From the NCBI GenBank assembly GCA_946535435.1, contig CAMNDM010000001.1, positions 124,001 through 188,000 of the forward strand: a stretch of 64,000 nucleotides of DNA, in the 5' to 3' direction. A program made the translations under genes and the position numbers. Source of the DNA: Physcocola sp002396385. GTDB taxonomy: Bacteria > Bacteroidota > Bacteroidia > Bacteroidales > Paludibacteraceae. This document shows positions 42,667-51,751 of the stretch, piece after piece. The notes below the pieces were generated by a model. It saw only the letters and a list, made by a program, of their open reading frames with translations, ran no database searches and was not told where the DNA came from. Each line of letters opens with the position of its first letter. Positions within the stretch are counted from its first letter, which is position 1.

Positions 42667-42674
42667 TACTTTTG
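42667..42674 (+). promoter_or_regulatory. -7 box TACTTTTG
   Basis: Exact TAnnTTTG 35 bases before the CDF gene ATG. Confidence 0.5.
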
Positions 42675-42708
42675 CATTCCGTGAACAGTAAAAAACTCTG
42701 AAAACAAC

Positions 42709-43815
42709 ATGAAAGACCGTTCTTCACAAATCATCCGTACCAGTTGGATCGGCATCGCCACCAACGTGCTGTTGGCTGCATTCAAGGCGGCAGTTGGCGC
42801 ATTAGCGGGCTCTGTGGCCATCGTAATGGATGCCGTCAACAATTTGAGCGACGCCTTGTCGAGCGTCATCACCATCGTCGGCACCAAGTTGTCGCTCCGT
42901 CCCGCCGACCGCGAACACCCTTTCGGCTACGGCCGTGTAGAGTACTTCAGCGCCATCCTCATCGCCGTCATCGTACTTTCTGCGGGCATCACCTCGCTGA
43001 TCGAGTCGGTCAGAAAACTGTTCAACCCTTCAGCTCCCGATTACACCACCACAACATTGGCGGTTATTATTGCGGGTATTGTTGTAAAACTGCTGCTGGG
43101 GACTTACGTGAAGAAGAAAGGGCAAGAGCTGAAGAGCGACGCACTGACAGCATCGGGAGCCGACGCACTGTTCGACGCCGTCATCACACTATCGACCCTG
43201 GTGTCGGCATTAGTAATGATTTTATGGGGCTTCTCGCTCGACGGCATATTAGGTGTACTCATCTCACTGGTCATCATTAAGGCAGGAGCCGAAATGCTGG
43301 CATCGCCAGTCAACGAGCTGCTCGGGGCCAAAATATCGCCCGAATTTGTCAGCCAAATAAAGCAAGAGGTATCTGAATTCGACGGTGTGCACGGAGTTTT
43401 CGACCTCATTCTCCACAACTACGGTCCGAACCTGGTTATCGGTTCGTTACACGTGAATGTCGACGATACAATGAGTGCCACCAACATCCACCGCCTTACC
43501 CGGCGCATAAGTGAAACCCTGCACCAGCGGCACGGCATTGTGCTGACCATAGGCGTCTACGCCATCCCTACAGGCAGCAACCCACACGCCAGCATGCAGC
43601 GCCAGGTGGCCCAAACCCTGAAAGCCCACCACGAGATTGTACAGATTCACGGCTTCTGTTATTACGAAGACGAGCACCGCGTCTCGATCGACGTGGTTCC
43701 CGATATATCGGTGAAAGACGAGTCGGCCCTTGCCCGGCAACTGCAAGAAGAGTTACAAGCGCTCCTGCCAGGAGAACAGATAACCATCGTTGTCGACCAC
43801 AACTACACCGCCTGA
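42709..43815 (+). CDS. Cation diffusion facilitator (CDF) metal exporter
   Basis: 368 residues with six membrane segments in residues 10-210. Metal sites: VAIVMDAVNNLSDALSS (DxxxD in TM2) and GADALFDAVITLST (DxxxD in TM5). Histidine-containing EHPFGYGRVEYFS joins TM2 and TM3. The cytoplasmic domain after 210 is a CDF dimerisation domain (IGSLHVNVDDTMS), and a ferredoxin-like extra C-terminal part follows to 368. It exports Zn2+, Mn2+ or a similar ion; substrate not evident. Confidence 0.9.
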   Translation: MKDRSSQIIRTSWIGIATNVLLAAFKAAVGALAGSVAIVMDAVNNLSDALSSVITIVGTKLSLRPADREHPFGYGRVEYFSAILIAVIVLSAGITSLIESVRKLFNPSAPDYTTTTLAVIIAGIVVKLLLGTYVKKKGQELKSDALTASGADALFDAVITLSTLVSALVMILWGFSLDGILGVLISLVIIKAGAEMLASPVNELLGAKISPEFVSQIKQEVSEFDGVHGVFDLILHNYGPNLVIGSLHVNVDDTMSATNIHRLTRRISETLHQRHGIVLTIGVYAIPTGSNPHASMQRQVAQTLKAHHEIVQIHGFCYYEDEHRVSIDVVPDISVKDESALARQLQEELQALLPGEQITIVVDHNYTA

Positions 43816-43952
43816 GCACAAGCGAAAAGGCTGTTGGACGGTGCTATATGGCCGAGCCCCAACTACGACACGACCAGCCCTATTTTCCGGAAACAGCTCA
43901 GTTTCCGCATCACTGTTTTACAATGGCCAAGCAGGGAAGACAGAGCCATAGG

Positions 43953-45302
43953 CTACCTCATTTTTTTGAATATCAGATTCATAGTTGGGCCATCGAGTGT
44001 ATGCATCGTATTTAGTTTGAGCGACTTCACCATCTTCAACGTGCCCTGTTTGTATTTCAAGAAATGGTCGGTTTTCAAGTGGCGCTGGTAGGCGTCGTCG
44101 TCGGCATAGATTTCAAGGATGCGTATTTGACAAGGCGAGCCGGGGTCCTGCATAGGGAAAAGACCAATAACGCCAGGCTCGCGCTCAACCGACAAGCGGT
44201 CCACTTCGGAAGCGTATTCGAGGTACTGGTCTAAATAATCAGGGAAGACCTCAATTTCAGCAATACGGACAATAAGGTCGCCTTTTGTTTTTTCAACCGA
44301 AGCGACACCATCGGAAATTCCAAAAAGTTTTTCAGCATTTTTTGAAAGGATCAGTTCCTTAAATGGAGCCAAGTCGGGTTCTTCGTCAAGGTATTTCCGC
44401 AATCGGCTGAGGCTGGCAGTAAGAGCCCCAGGCGCCACATAGGGATAGTCAGAGCCATAGAGCAGATGTTGCGGAGAGGTGATGGAGAGCAGCATACGGA
44501 TGGTTTCGGGCGAATGCGCACCCGCCAGGTCGTAATAGAGCGCATTGAGGTTGGCCGCCCAATCGATTTCACCCACCAACTTGTTAGCCTGCATGACCGG
44601 GGCAAGCGACTTCATTCTAGGCACAGCCAACGGCAGATAGGCACCACAATGCGGAACCACCACCTTTACACCAGGATAACGCGCCAAGACATTGCGGCTT
44701 ATCATGTTGGCTACAGCACGCGTGGTTTCGGAAAGATATTCCTGCATGGCGAGCGGTGTTTGCCGCATAACAGCCGCATTGACCGGTTCGGGACGGTGTG
44801 GATGTAGAATAACGACGGCCTTGCGGTTGCTGAGCAGCGAGAAGAGCGTGTCGAGTTCGGGAGCGCCAAGGTATTGTCCCGCCACATTGGTAGCAAGCTT
44901 TATGCCATCGGCCTTCAGCGTATCGAGCGCATAAACCGCCTCCTTGAGGGCCGCGTCAACATCGGGCAACGGCAGAGCCGCACAAAAAAGGAAACGACCG
45001 GGATGTTGGTGCTTGAGACCAGCAGCCACCTCGTTAGTCCGTCTCACGACCATAGCCGACGACGGCTGTGGGGCGGCAAGCGTCAGCACCGAAGCCGACA
45101 CACCGTTCTCGTCCATCCAACCAAGGTGGCGCTCCGCATTGTAGAAAGGCACGGGAAACCCCTCGTCTAAAAGCCGTTTTTCGTTTTCCAAAGCCGACAA
45201 GAAGTCGGAAGTTATGAGGTGAGAGTGAACATCGACCACTTTTTGTCCCATCGTAAATTCTGTTGACATAGTCAATAAGAAAGCCATCAGTAATTTATTC
45301 AT
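43953..45302 (-). CDS. Amidohydrolase fused to an ABM-type monooxygenase domain
   Basis: 449 residues from ATG 45302. A signal-like hydrophobic N-terminus (to about 20) is followed by an amidohydrolase-2 barrel: VVDVHSHL (metal His pair), GIKLATNV, VILHPHR, PHCGAYLP and YGSDYPYV with the catalytic Asp, as in ACMSD-type decarboxylases. From about 345 a second, ferredoxin-like domain (IVRIAEIEVFPDYLDQYLEYA, RILEIYADDDAYQRHL) matches antibiotic biosynthesis monooxygenase. Such a fusion is unusual; substrate unknown. A perfect hairpin CGGAAAC/GTTTCCG at 43888-43907 lies just downstream. Confidence 0.85.
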   Translation of the reverse strand: MNKLLMAFLLTMSTEFTMGQKVVDVHSHLITSDFLSALENEKRLLDEGFPVPFYNAERHLGWMDENGVSASVLTLAAPQPSSAMVVRRTNEVAAGLKHQHPGRFLFCAALPLPDVDAALKEAVYALDTLKADGIKLATNVAGQYLGAPELDTLFSLLSNRKAVVILHPHRPEPVNAAVMRQTPLAMQEYLSETTRAVANMISRNVLARYPGVKVVVPHCGAYLPLAVPRMKSLAPVMQANKLVGEIDWAANLNALYYDLAGAHSPETIRMLLSITSPQHLLYGSDYPYVAPGALTASLSRLRKYLDEEPDLAPFKELILSKNAEKLFGISDGVASVEKTKGDLIVRIAEIEVFPDYLDQYLEYASEVDRLSVEREPGVIGLFPMQDPGSPCQIRILEIYADDDAYQRHLKTDHFLKYKQGTLKMVKSLKLNTMHTLDGPTMNLIFKKMR

Positions 45303-45552
45303 TAACAAGTATTTTTAGAACACACAACCCTTTGGGGAACAGGCGGAAGTCCCAGCCACAATGTTGCTGTCTTCTACAGCCAGTCGCCAATTGGGAAGAA
45401 ACCTTAAGAAACGATAAAATTAACAAAAAAACTGCAACCGGATGAAAATACAGGCATAGAAACAACGGCTAAAGAAGTGAAATACATTTGCGAACTCCAG
45501 AAAAAAATCACTACTTTGCAACTATAATCAAGCATTAATTCCCTACATAATT

Positions 45553-45840
45553 ATGGAACAGGCCGAACGCATCAAAAAAATGGAAAGCCTCTTTGATAAA
45601 AGTGGCAAGATTATCGAACAATTGGAACAAGCCATCGACAACTTCAGTTCCCTACAGCCTGCTATTGGCGAGTTGGAAGCCTATTACAGTAGCGACTGGC
45701 GGACCGACTTCGAGGCCGAAGAAGCAGGCGAACTGCCAGCCGGGCTGAAATGCGGCGTGCTCAGTGAAGACGGCTTGTGGAATCTGTTGGAAGACTACCA
45801 ACGGCTGAAAAATCTTATGGAAGAAAGAGAGACCGATTAA
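45553..45840 (+). CDS. DUF4298 family protein
   Basis: 95 residues, small, acidic, with a helical N-terminus (SLFDKSGKIIEQLEQAI) and the conserved block LEAYYSSDWRTDFEAEEAG, then LKCGVLSEDGLWNLL. This pattern is DUF4298. Cytoplasmic, function unknown. The 250-base gap before it (45303-45552) shows no promoter of the exact -7 type. Confidence 0.8.
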   Translation: MEQAERIKKMESLFDKSGKIIEQLEQAIDNFSSLQPAIGELEAYYSSDWRTDFEAEEAGELPAGLKCGVLSEDGLWNLLEDYQRLKNLMEERETD

Positions 45841-45957
45841 CACAGAACCGAAGACGTACGATATAGGAAAGTCACGCCACTGCGCAAAGACTTGTTTTCA
45901 CATCAGACTAACATTCTTGTCTATATATCTGTTTTTTAAATAATTAAAATTATATTT

Positions 45958-45991
45958 ACGACAAAATTCATTGTCGTTATTGATAATTTTG
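45958..45991 (+). promoter_or_regulatory. -7 box TAATTTTG with an upstream inverted repeat
   Basis: TAATTTTG at 45984-45991, 120 bases before the ATG at 46112. Seven bases upstream, ACGACAA (45958-45964) pairs with TTGTCGT (45971-45977), a possible repressor or activator site in the -33 zone. Confidence 0.45.
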
Positions 45992-46111
45992 CGCCAATAT
46001 CCCGACAATTTTTTGAAGACTTACTCAAACTATTTTGTAATTTCTTAATTACGAAAAAGAGGAAACACAAAAACAAGTTTAACATACACATAATATCAAA
46101 TCAATCTGCTT

Positions 46112-47974
46112 ATGAAGAAAACATTACTGCTTTCCGTCTTGATGTCGTCCGCACTCTTTTCTGCCTATGCAGGCGACGGATCTGAGGAGTTTCCCGAGTG
46201 GGACACATCAGGCTTTGTCAACAAAGTTATTTTAAAGGCGAACCACGACTGGTGCAGAGCACATACAGTAGAGGAGGTAGGGCCACTAAACTATAGCAAC
46301 AACTACAAAGACTCCATTGAAGTAACAGCCACATCAGATTTACCTTGCCTGTTTTTCACGGGTTGGAGCGACGGCGTTAAAGCCCGAACACGCTTCTTCT
46401 CGGGCTCAGGCACCGACACCCTGACCGCCTATTTTGAATCTGCCCCTAAAACAACACACACCATAACAGCAGTCGACGAGACAATGGGCGACGCCTACGC
46501 CCAATTTGGAGGAAAGGGGGAAAAGCTCAGGGGAACTTTTGAATACGACCCGACTGAGTTCGCTCTCGCTTCGGAGCCTCTAATTATTAAGGCAGAAGCA
46601 AAGAAAGGGTTCCAGTTTTCCCACTGAGAAGACGGTTCCACCGATAGTGAAAGAGTCCTATATTTCGGTGATAACCTCGAATGTGGCCAGAACTACGACT
46701 TCAAAGCCTACTTCAAGGAACAGGAGCACATCATCGTTATACTTTCGACCGACACAGCAATAGGAACCGTATGGGGAAAGACAAAAGAAGGTGAAGATTT
46801 TACCGTGGAGATTTTGCCTGAAGGAGCAGAATTCACATTCCAATATAAAACCCAGCCAGGCTATACCATAGACTATATGGAGTCTACCTACTATAACACA
46901 TCTTTGGGTCCGATTACCAACTACAGTGTTGCTGGCAACGACACCATTACCGTGCACTTCAAAAAGGCAGACTATCACAATATCGTTATCCTTTCAAGCG
47001 ACACAACAATAGGAACCGCATGGGGGAAGACAAAAGAAGGAGAGGTTTTCACCGAAGAACTTTTGCTTGAAGGAACGGACATCCTATTCCAATATAACAT
47101 CCTTCCAGGCTATACTTTAGATTATATAGAATCGGCCGCCTATGACAAAATCTCGGACTACAGCGTCATTGGCGACGACACCATTACCGTGCACTTTAAA
47201 AAAGCCTACGAATACTTCAGTATGAATTTCTTGGAAAGAGATGAACTTAAACTCTATGGGAAATCCCTGTACGATAAAAGTTATTGGCGGTCTATAGAGG
47301 ATATGAATAGGGACTCTATTATAGTCACCAACAAGGCAACCGGGGAAACTCATGCTTATCCAAAAAATGCGAAAATCCCAATCTGGCTAAACGACACCTT
47401 CTTGGTAAAAGCCATGCCTACAACAGACGGTTACAAATCGGACAGCGTTGTAACACTGACCTACGACAACTACTTTAAAAACGATGGGCTTTACATCTAC
47501 AAGACAATAGCAGAAATAGGGACGGAAACGGCCGAAGGAGACTCGTTCAACGTCAACATCTATTTCTATAATGAGTGGGATGAGGACACCTTTGAATCAG
47601 ACTCCAAAAACGTAACGAATTACTGGGAAGGCAACGGACGCTATGCGAAAGGCGATACGATATTCTTCTTCTACCACTCAAACAATTATAACACATCGTA
47701 CATCTATGAAGACGATTATGCCTTTCACGAGTTTTATCTGAAAGACACCTTGAAGATTGTTGTGAATAACGATATAAGCATCAACTTCTATCAGCCAGAC
47801 AGTCAGCAGGGTGTAAAGAATACGGCAGCGGCACAAGAGACCGACGCGCTGGTGAACGTTTACACCACTAGCGGGCGACTGCTGAAAGCTCGCACAAAAA
47901 TGAGCGAAGCACTCAACGGTTTAGAAAAGGGCCTTTACGTGGTAGGCCGGAAATTAGTCAGGATAAAAGATTAA
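46112..47974 (+). pseudogene. Secreted InlB-repeat-like surface protein interrupted by one in-frame TGA
   Basis: One continuous frame of 620 codons apart from TGA at 46625-46627. The break stands where a Trp is expected: FQFSH-stop-EDGSTDSE mirrors the earlier FTGWSDGVK, so a TGG to TGA change is likely. The first 171 residues hold a signal peptide (ends A-Y-A) and one repeat; downstream come two tandem copies of about 80 residues (STDTAIGTVWGKTKEGE and SSDTTIGTAWGKTKEGE) and a C-terminal sorting-type tail (LVNVYTTSGRLL ... LYVVGRKLVRIKD). InlB-type beta repeats are structural or adhesive. If not read through, the C-terminal part is lost and secretion by a type IX route would fail. Confidence 0.75.
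46728..47208 (+). repeat. Tandem duplication of ~245 bp in the surface-protein gene
   Basis: Unit 1 (about 46728-46970) and unit 2 (about 46975-47208) are close copies at DNA level, for example ATAGGAACCGYATGGGG in both, and both end in the residues NDTITVHFKKA or DDTITVHFKKA. Confidence 0.8.
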
Positions 47975-47995
47975 TCGTCGGTTAAAACAAAAGGC

Positions 47996-48031
47996 AAGAG
48001 GGTGTCTGCAACCGCAGGCATCCTCTTTTTC
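47996..48031 (+). terminator. Terminator
   Basis: AAGAGGGTG-t-CTGC (47996-48009) pairs with GCAG-g-CATCCTCTT, loop AACC, then T5. Lies 22 bases past the stop of the surface-protein gene. Confidence 0.85.
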
Positions 48032-48144
48032 GTTGTCTGATAAAGCCATTCTTTTTCTCCAATCCGCAACAAACACAAACCGTTTTTGAAACAAAAAGAA
48101 AAATAAATGACGAAATAATCCACCTGTTTGTAACAGACAACTTC

Positions 48145-48152
48145 TAAATTTG
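48145..48152 (+). promoter_or_regulatory. -7 box TAAATTTG
   Basis: Exact TAnnTTTG 48 bases before the pectinase gene. A TTTG at 48127-48130 is only 14 bp upstream. The sequence CTTCTAAnTTTG recurs around the -7 box at 3864. Confidence 0.5.
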
Positions 48153-48199
48153 GGACTGTAAAAACAGCATCACTTCAGACTAACTACACTATAACAACC

Positions 48200-51100
48200 A
48201 TGAAAACAGCAAGTATAAGACACGGAGCCTTCATTCTGGCGACAGTCGCACTTACAGCAACAGCAACAAACACTACAGCTGCCACCCCTGCCTTTCCGGG
48301 TGCGGAAGGCTACGGCATGTACACCACCGGCGGACGCGGAGGTAAGGTCATCCACGTCACCAACTTGTCGGACGACGGCAAAGAGGGCTCGTTGCGCTAT
48401 GCCATAGGCCAAAAGGGAGCGCGCACCATTGTGTTCGACGTCAGCGGCACCATAGAGCTGAACTCGCAACTGAAAATCAGCAACGGCGACCTCACCATTG
48501 CGGGCCAGACCGCCCCAGGCGACGGCATCTGCCTGAAAAACTACAACATGTACGTGGGAGCCGACAACGTCATCATCCGCTTCCTTCGCTTCCGTTTAGG
48601 CACTGAAAAACCAGACGGATACAACAGCGACGGCACACCACAACAAGACCGCGACGCCATTTGGGGGCGAAACCAGAGCGACATCATCATAGACCACTGC
48701 TCAATGAGCTGGTGTACCGACGAGTGCGCCTCGTTCTACAACAACAAGAACTTCACCATGCAGTGGTGCATCATAGCCGAAAGCCTGCGCGGTTCCATCC
48801 ACCCGAAAGGCTACCACGGTTACGGAGGCATTTGGGGCGGCCAGGGAGCCAGTTTCCACCACAACATGCTGGCCAACAACGACAGCCGCAACCCACGCCT
48901 CTGTGGCAGCCGCTACACCAACGAACCCGACCTCGAGAAGGTAGACCTGCGCAACAACGTTGTCTACAACTGGGGCAGCACCAACAGCGGCTATGCCGGC
49001 GAAGGGGGCAGCTACAACTTCGTCAACAACTACTACAAAAGCGGCCCGGCTACAAAGTCAAGCATCAAATACCGTATTTTCGAAGTCTATGCCGACGACG
49101 GCAGCAACGCACAACCCAAAGGCACTTACGGCCACTTCTACCTGAGCGGGAACTATATGGGCGAGAAGGGAGCCAACTGGGACTGGAACGGGATAGACAT
49201 CAACACAGGCAACCTAAGCTACCTGTCGAAAGACCTGGTCAGATCGAACAGCGAGTTCAGCCACGCTTCCGTCACCACCCACACGGCAGAAACAGCTTTC
49301 CAGAAAGTGTGCGCGCTGGCAGGAGCCTCGCTCCACCGCGACGCGGTTGACGCACGTATCGCCCAAGAGGCCATAAATGGCAAAAACACCTATACCGGCT
49401 CGGTTCTCGGCGGGAAGGGCATTATTGACAAAACCAGCGACGTGGGCGGTTGGCCGACTTACAACAGCACAACCACCCCTACCGACACCGACCGCGACGG
49501 CATGCCCGACGCGTGGGAAGAGCAGATGGGACTGGACAAGAACAATGCTGCCGACGGCGCACAGACTGCGTCAGACGGTAGCGGATACACCAACCTCGAA
49601 CGCTACATGAACTCGCTGGTGTGTGAAATTATGAGCGAAGGCCTGAGCGACGCACTGACCGCTAACGAATACACTTGCGACGAAAAGGCACCGGAATACC
49701 GTGTGGAAAAACGCAAATTTGACTTTGTGGTCGGGGTCGACGGTGACTTTAAGGCTGCAAAGGCGGCTGCCGAAGCGAACAAGAACGGACGTTTTTACAT
49801 CTTCGTACCAAACGGGACCTACAACATAGGCGGTTTGACAGGCGACAACAACCAGATGACCAAATGGACCGCCGGCAACGTCTCTCTCATCGGGCAGAGC
49901 ACCAGCGGTGTCACGCTCTACAACAAACCGGCTGAAGAGGGCATCGGCACCACAGCTACCCTCAGCTTCAGTTCATCGGCAAGCAACCTCTACCTGCAAG
50001 ACCTCACCCTCCAGAACAAGGGCGAGCTGCCGGCCGGTTCGCCAGCCGTACGCTTTGTTGTAATCAGAGACGAAGGCAAAAAGAACATTTTCAAGAATGT
50101 ACGTCTGCTCAGCGGACAAGACACCTACTACAGCCGCAGCGACAGGACTTATTGGGAGACCAGCGAAATTCACGGAACGGTAGACTTCATCTGCGGTTAC
50201 GGAAACGTCTTCTTCAACACCTGCAACCTCTATCTGGAATACCGGACTTCCAGCAACGTGATTACGGCACCTGCCACTAAAGAAGGCACCTGGGGCTATG
50301 TGTTCCGCAACTGCACCATAGACGGCGACCCCGTCAATAACAACAAATACCTGCTCGGACGCTCGTGGCAGGGAACACCGAAAGCCGTGTACATCAACAC
50401 CAAGATGAAGATACAGCCGGCAGCTGCCGGTTGGGGTGACCCGATGAATGTGAATCCGACGGTGTTTGCCGAATATAACAGCACCGACGCCAACGGCAAT
50501 TCTGTCAACTTGGGCTACCGGCGCACCACGTACACAAAAGACGGTGCAACCGTCTACCTCAACCCCGTACTCAGCGCCGCAGAGGCTGAAAAGTATACGG
50601 TAGGGAACGTATTGTCGGGTTCCGACAACTGGGCTCCCGACAACGACAGCAAACAAGTGTCTGCACCACGGTTGGGCACAGGGGAAGGCTTCCTCGAATG
50701 GTCACACAACGATTCGGCCCTCTGCTACTTCATCTTCAAAAACAACGTTTACCTGGCACACACCACCAGCAACAGCTACCCACTGCCAGAAGGTACATCT
50801 GAAAACGACGTGTTTACAATACGTTCGGCCAATGCGATGGGTGGGTTGGGCCCAGTTTCTAACGGAGTAAGCACAACGGGGACCCTGCCGATAAACAACG
50901 ACTCCTTCCTCTTCCACTACGGCAACGGGACAACCTCCTCGACAGCCGGCAACGACATTGCCGACAAGTGGAACTGTACCGACAGCGGAAAGAGCGCATA
51001 CGGTTGGGCCATAACCGGACGTAACGACAAAAACGTCCTCAACGGTGTCGACATCAACGTGGGTGGCAGCACCTATAAGACATTCAAGAACTCGAAAGGC

Positions 51101-51520
51101 GCACAAAACACCTTCTACCTGCCGAAAGACGTCAAGCCAGTTAAAATAAGCTTTATAGGCTATACCAATGCAACAGAAGGGACCGCCGTGCTGAGCGAGA
51201 TAAACGGGCATACCGTTTCACTACCGTTGGACGTGAACACCAGTGCAGGCAACTACACATCGGCTCCGGCGAAAATCTCATACACTTTTGAAGAAGAGGT
51301 ATGCGACAACTTCACCTTCACGTTCAGCGACGCACAAGCCTGCTTTGTCGTTGAACTGGAGACCGAGGCATGCGACTGCACCCAGACCAGCACTGCAACC
51401 GTCAGCTCCGAAAGCAGGCAGAACGGACCAGTTTACGACCTGAAGGGCCGCCGTGTCTACCACATCGAGCCAGGACACGTCTACCTGCAGGGCGGGCGCA
51501 AGTTCATACAGAACAAATAA
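48200..51520 (+). CDS. Secreted pectate lyase (PL1-type) + pectin methylesterase (CE8) fusion
   Basis: 1106 residues. Signal peptide (about 1-28). The first half is a parallel beta-helix pectate lyase: FPGAEGYG, RGGKVIHVTNL, GSLRYAI, IIDHCSMSWCTDE, ending in a Ca-binding linker (TDTDRDGMPDAWEEQMGL, about 430-450). The second half (about 510-830) is a CE8 pectinesterase: GQDTYYSRSDRTYW, GTVDFICGYGNVFF with the catalytic Asp, and LLGRSWQG. A beta-sandwich-like region and a tail (GPVYDLKGRRVYHIEPGHVYLQGGRK) follow. De-esterification and cleavage of homogalacturonan in one polypeptide. It follows the adhesin-like pseudogene and precedes rprX, with its own promoter and terminator. Confidence 0.9.
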   Translation: MKTASIRHGAFILATVALTATATNTTAATPAFPGAEGYGMYTTGGRGGKVIHVTNLSDDGKEGSLRYAIGQKGARTIVFDVSGTIELNSQLKISNGDLTIAGQTAPGDGICLKNYNMYVGADNVIIRFLRFRLGTEKPDGYNSDGTPQQDRDAIWGRNQSDIIIDHCSMSWCTDECASFYNNKNFTMQWCIIAESLRGSIHPKGYHGYGGIWGGQGASFHHNMLANNDSRNPRLCGSRYTNEPDLEKVDLRNNVVYNWGSTNSGYAGEGGSYNFVNNYYKSGPATKSSIKYRIFEVYADDGSNAQPKGTYGHFYLSGNYMGEKGANWDWNGIDINTGNLSYLSKDLVRSNSEFSHASVTTHTAETAFQKVCALAGASLHRDAVDARIAQEAINGKNTYTGSVLGGKGIIDKTSDVGGWPTYNSTTTPTDTDRDGMPDAWEEQMGLDKNNAADGAQTASDGSGYTNLERYMNSLVCEIMSEGLSDALTANEYTCDEKAPEYRVEKRKFDFVVGVDGDFKAAKAAAEANKNGRFYIFVPNGTYNIGGLTGDNNQMTKWTAGNVSLIGQSTSGVTLYNKPAEEGIGTTATLSFSSSASNLYLQDLTLQNKGELPAGSPAVRFVVIRDEGKKNIFKNVRLLSGQDTYYSRSDRTYWETSEIHGTVDFICGYGNVFFNTCNLYLEYRTSSNVITAPATKEGTWGYVFRNCTIDGDPVNNNKYLLGRSWQGTPKAVYINTKMKIQPAAAGWGDPMNVNPTVFAEYNSTDANGNSVNLGYRRTTYTKDGATVYLNPVLSAAEAEKYTVGNVLSGSDNWAPDNDSKQVSAPRLGTGEGFLEWSHNDSALCYFIFKNNVYLAHTTSNSYPLPEGTSENDVFTIRSANAMGGLGPVSNGVSTTGTLPINNDSFLFHYGNGTTSSTAGNDIADKWNCTDSGKSAYGWAITGRNDKNVLNGVDINVGGSTYKTFKNSKGAQNTFYLPKDVKPVKISFIGYTNATEGTAVLSEINGHTVSLPLDVNTSAGNYTSAPAKISYTFEEEVCDNFTFTFSDAQACFVVELETEACDCTQTSTATVSSESRQNGPVYDLKGRRVYHIEPGHVYLQGGRKFIQNK

Positions 51521-51551
51521 CAGTTTTTACATATCCTATTTAAATTCAAGG

Positions 51552-51592
51552 AATCCCTTTCCCAGTTCTTTTCCACTGGGGAAGGGATTTTT
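51552..51592 (+). terminator. Terminator of the pectinase gene
   Basis: AATCCCTTTCCCAGT (51552-51566) pairs with ACTGGGGAAGGGATT (51575-51589), one G-U pair, T run after. Confidence 0.9.
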
Positions 51593-51738
51593 ATGCTTAA
51601 GTATAGTATACCCTTCTACTTTCTATTTAATGCGTCCAAGTCCGGGCACCCGAAGCTATACAAAAAATAAGGAATGAAATCTATTTTTTTAAGTTAATTT
51701 TTTTGTGAAAAAATCCTAAAAACAAAATCATAATTATG

Positions 51739-51746
51739 TAATTTTG
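51739..51746 (+). promoter_or_regulatory. -7 box TAATTTTG, only 5 bases before the rprX start
   Basis: Exact TAnnTTTG. The expected start of transcription coincides with the GTG at 51752, so the message may be leaderless, or the real promoter lies further upstream. Confidence 0.5.
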
Positions 51747-51751
51747 CAGAC

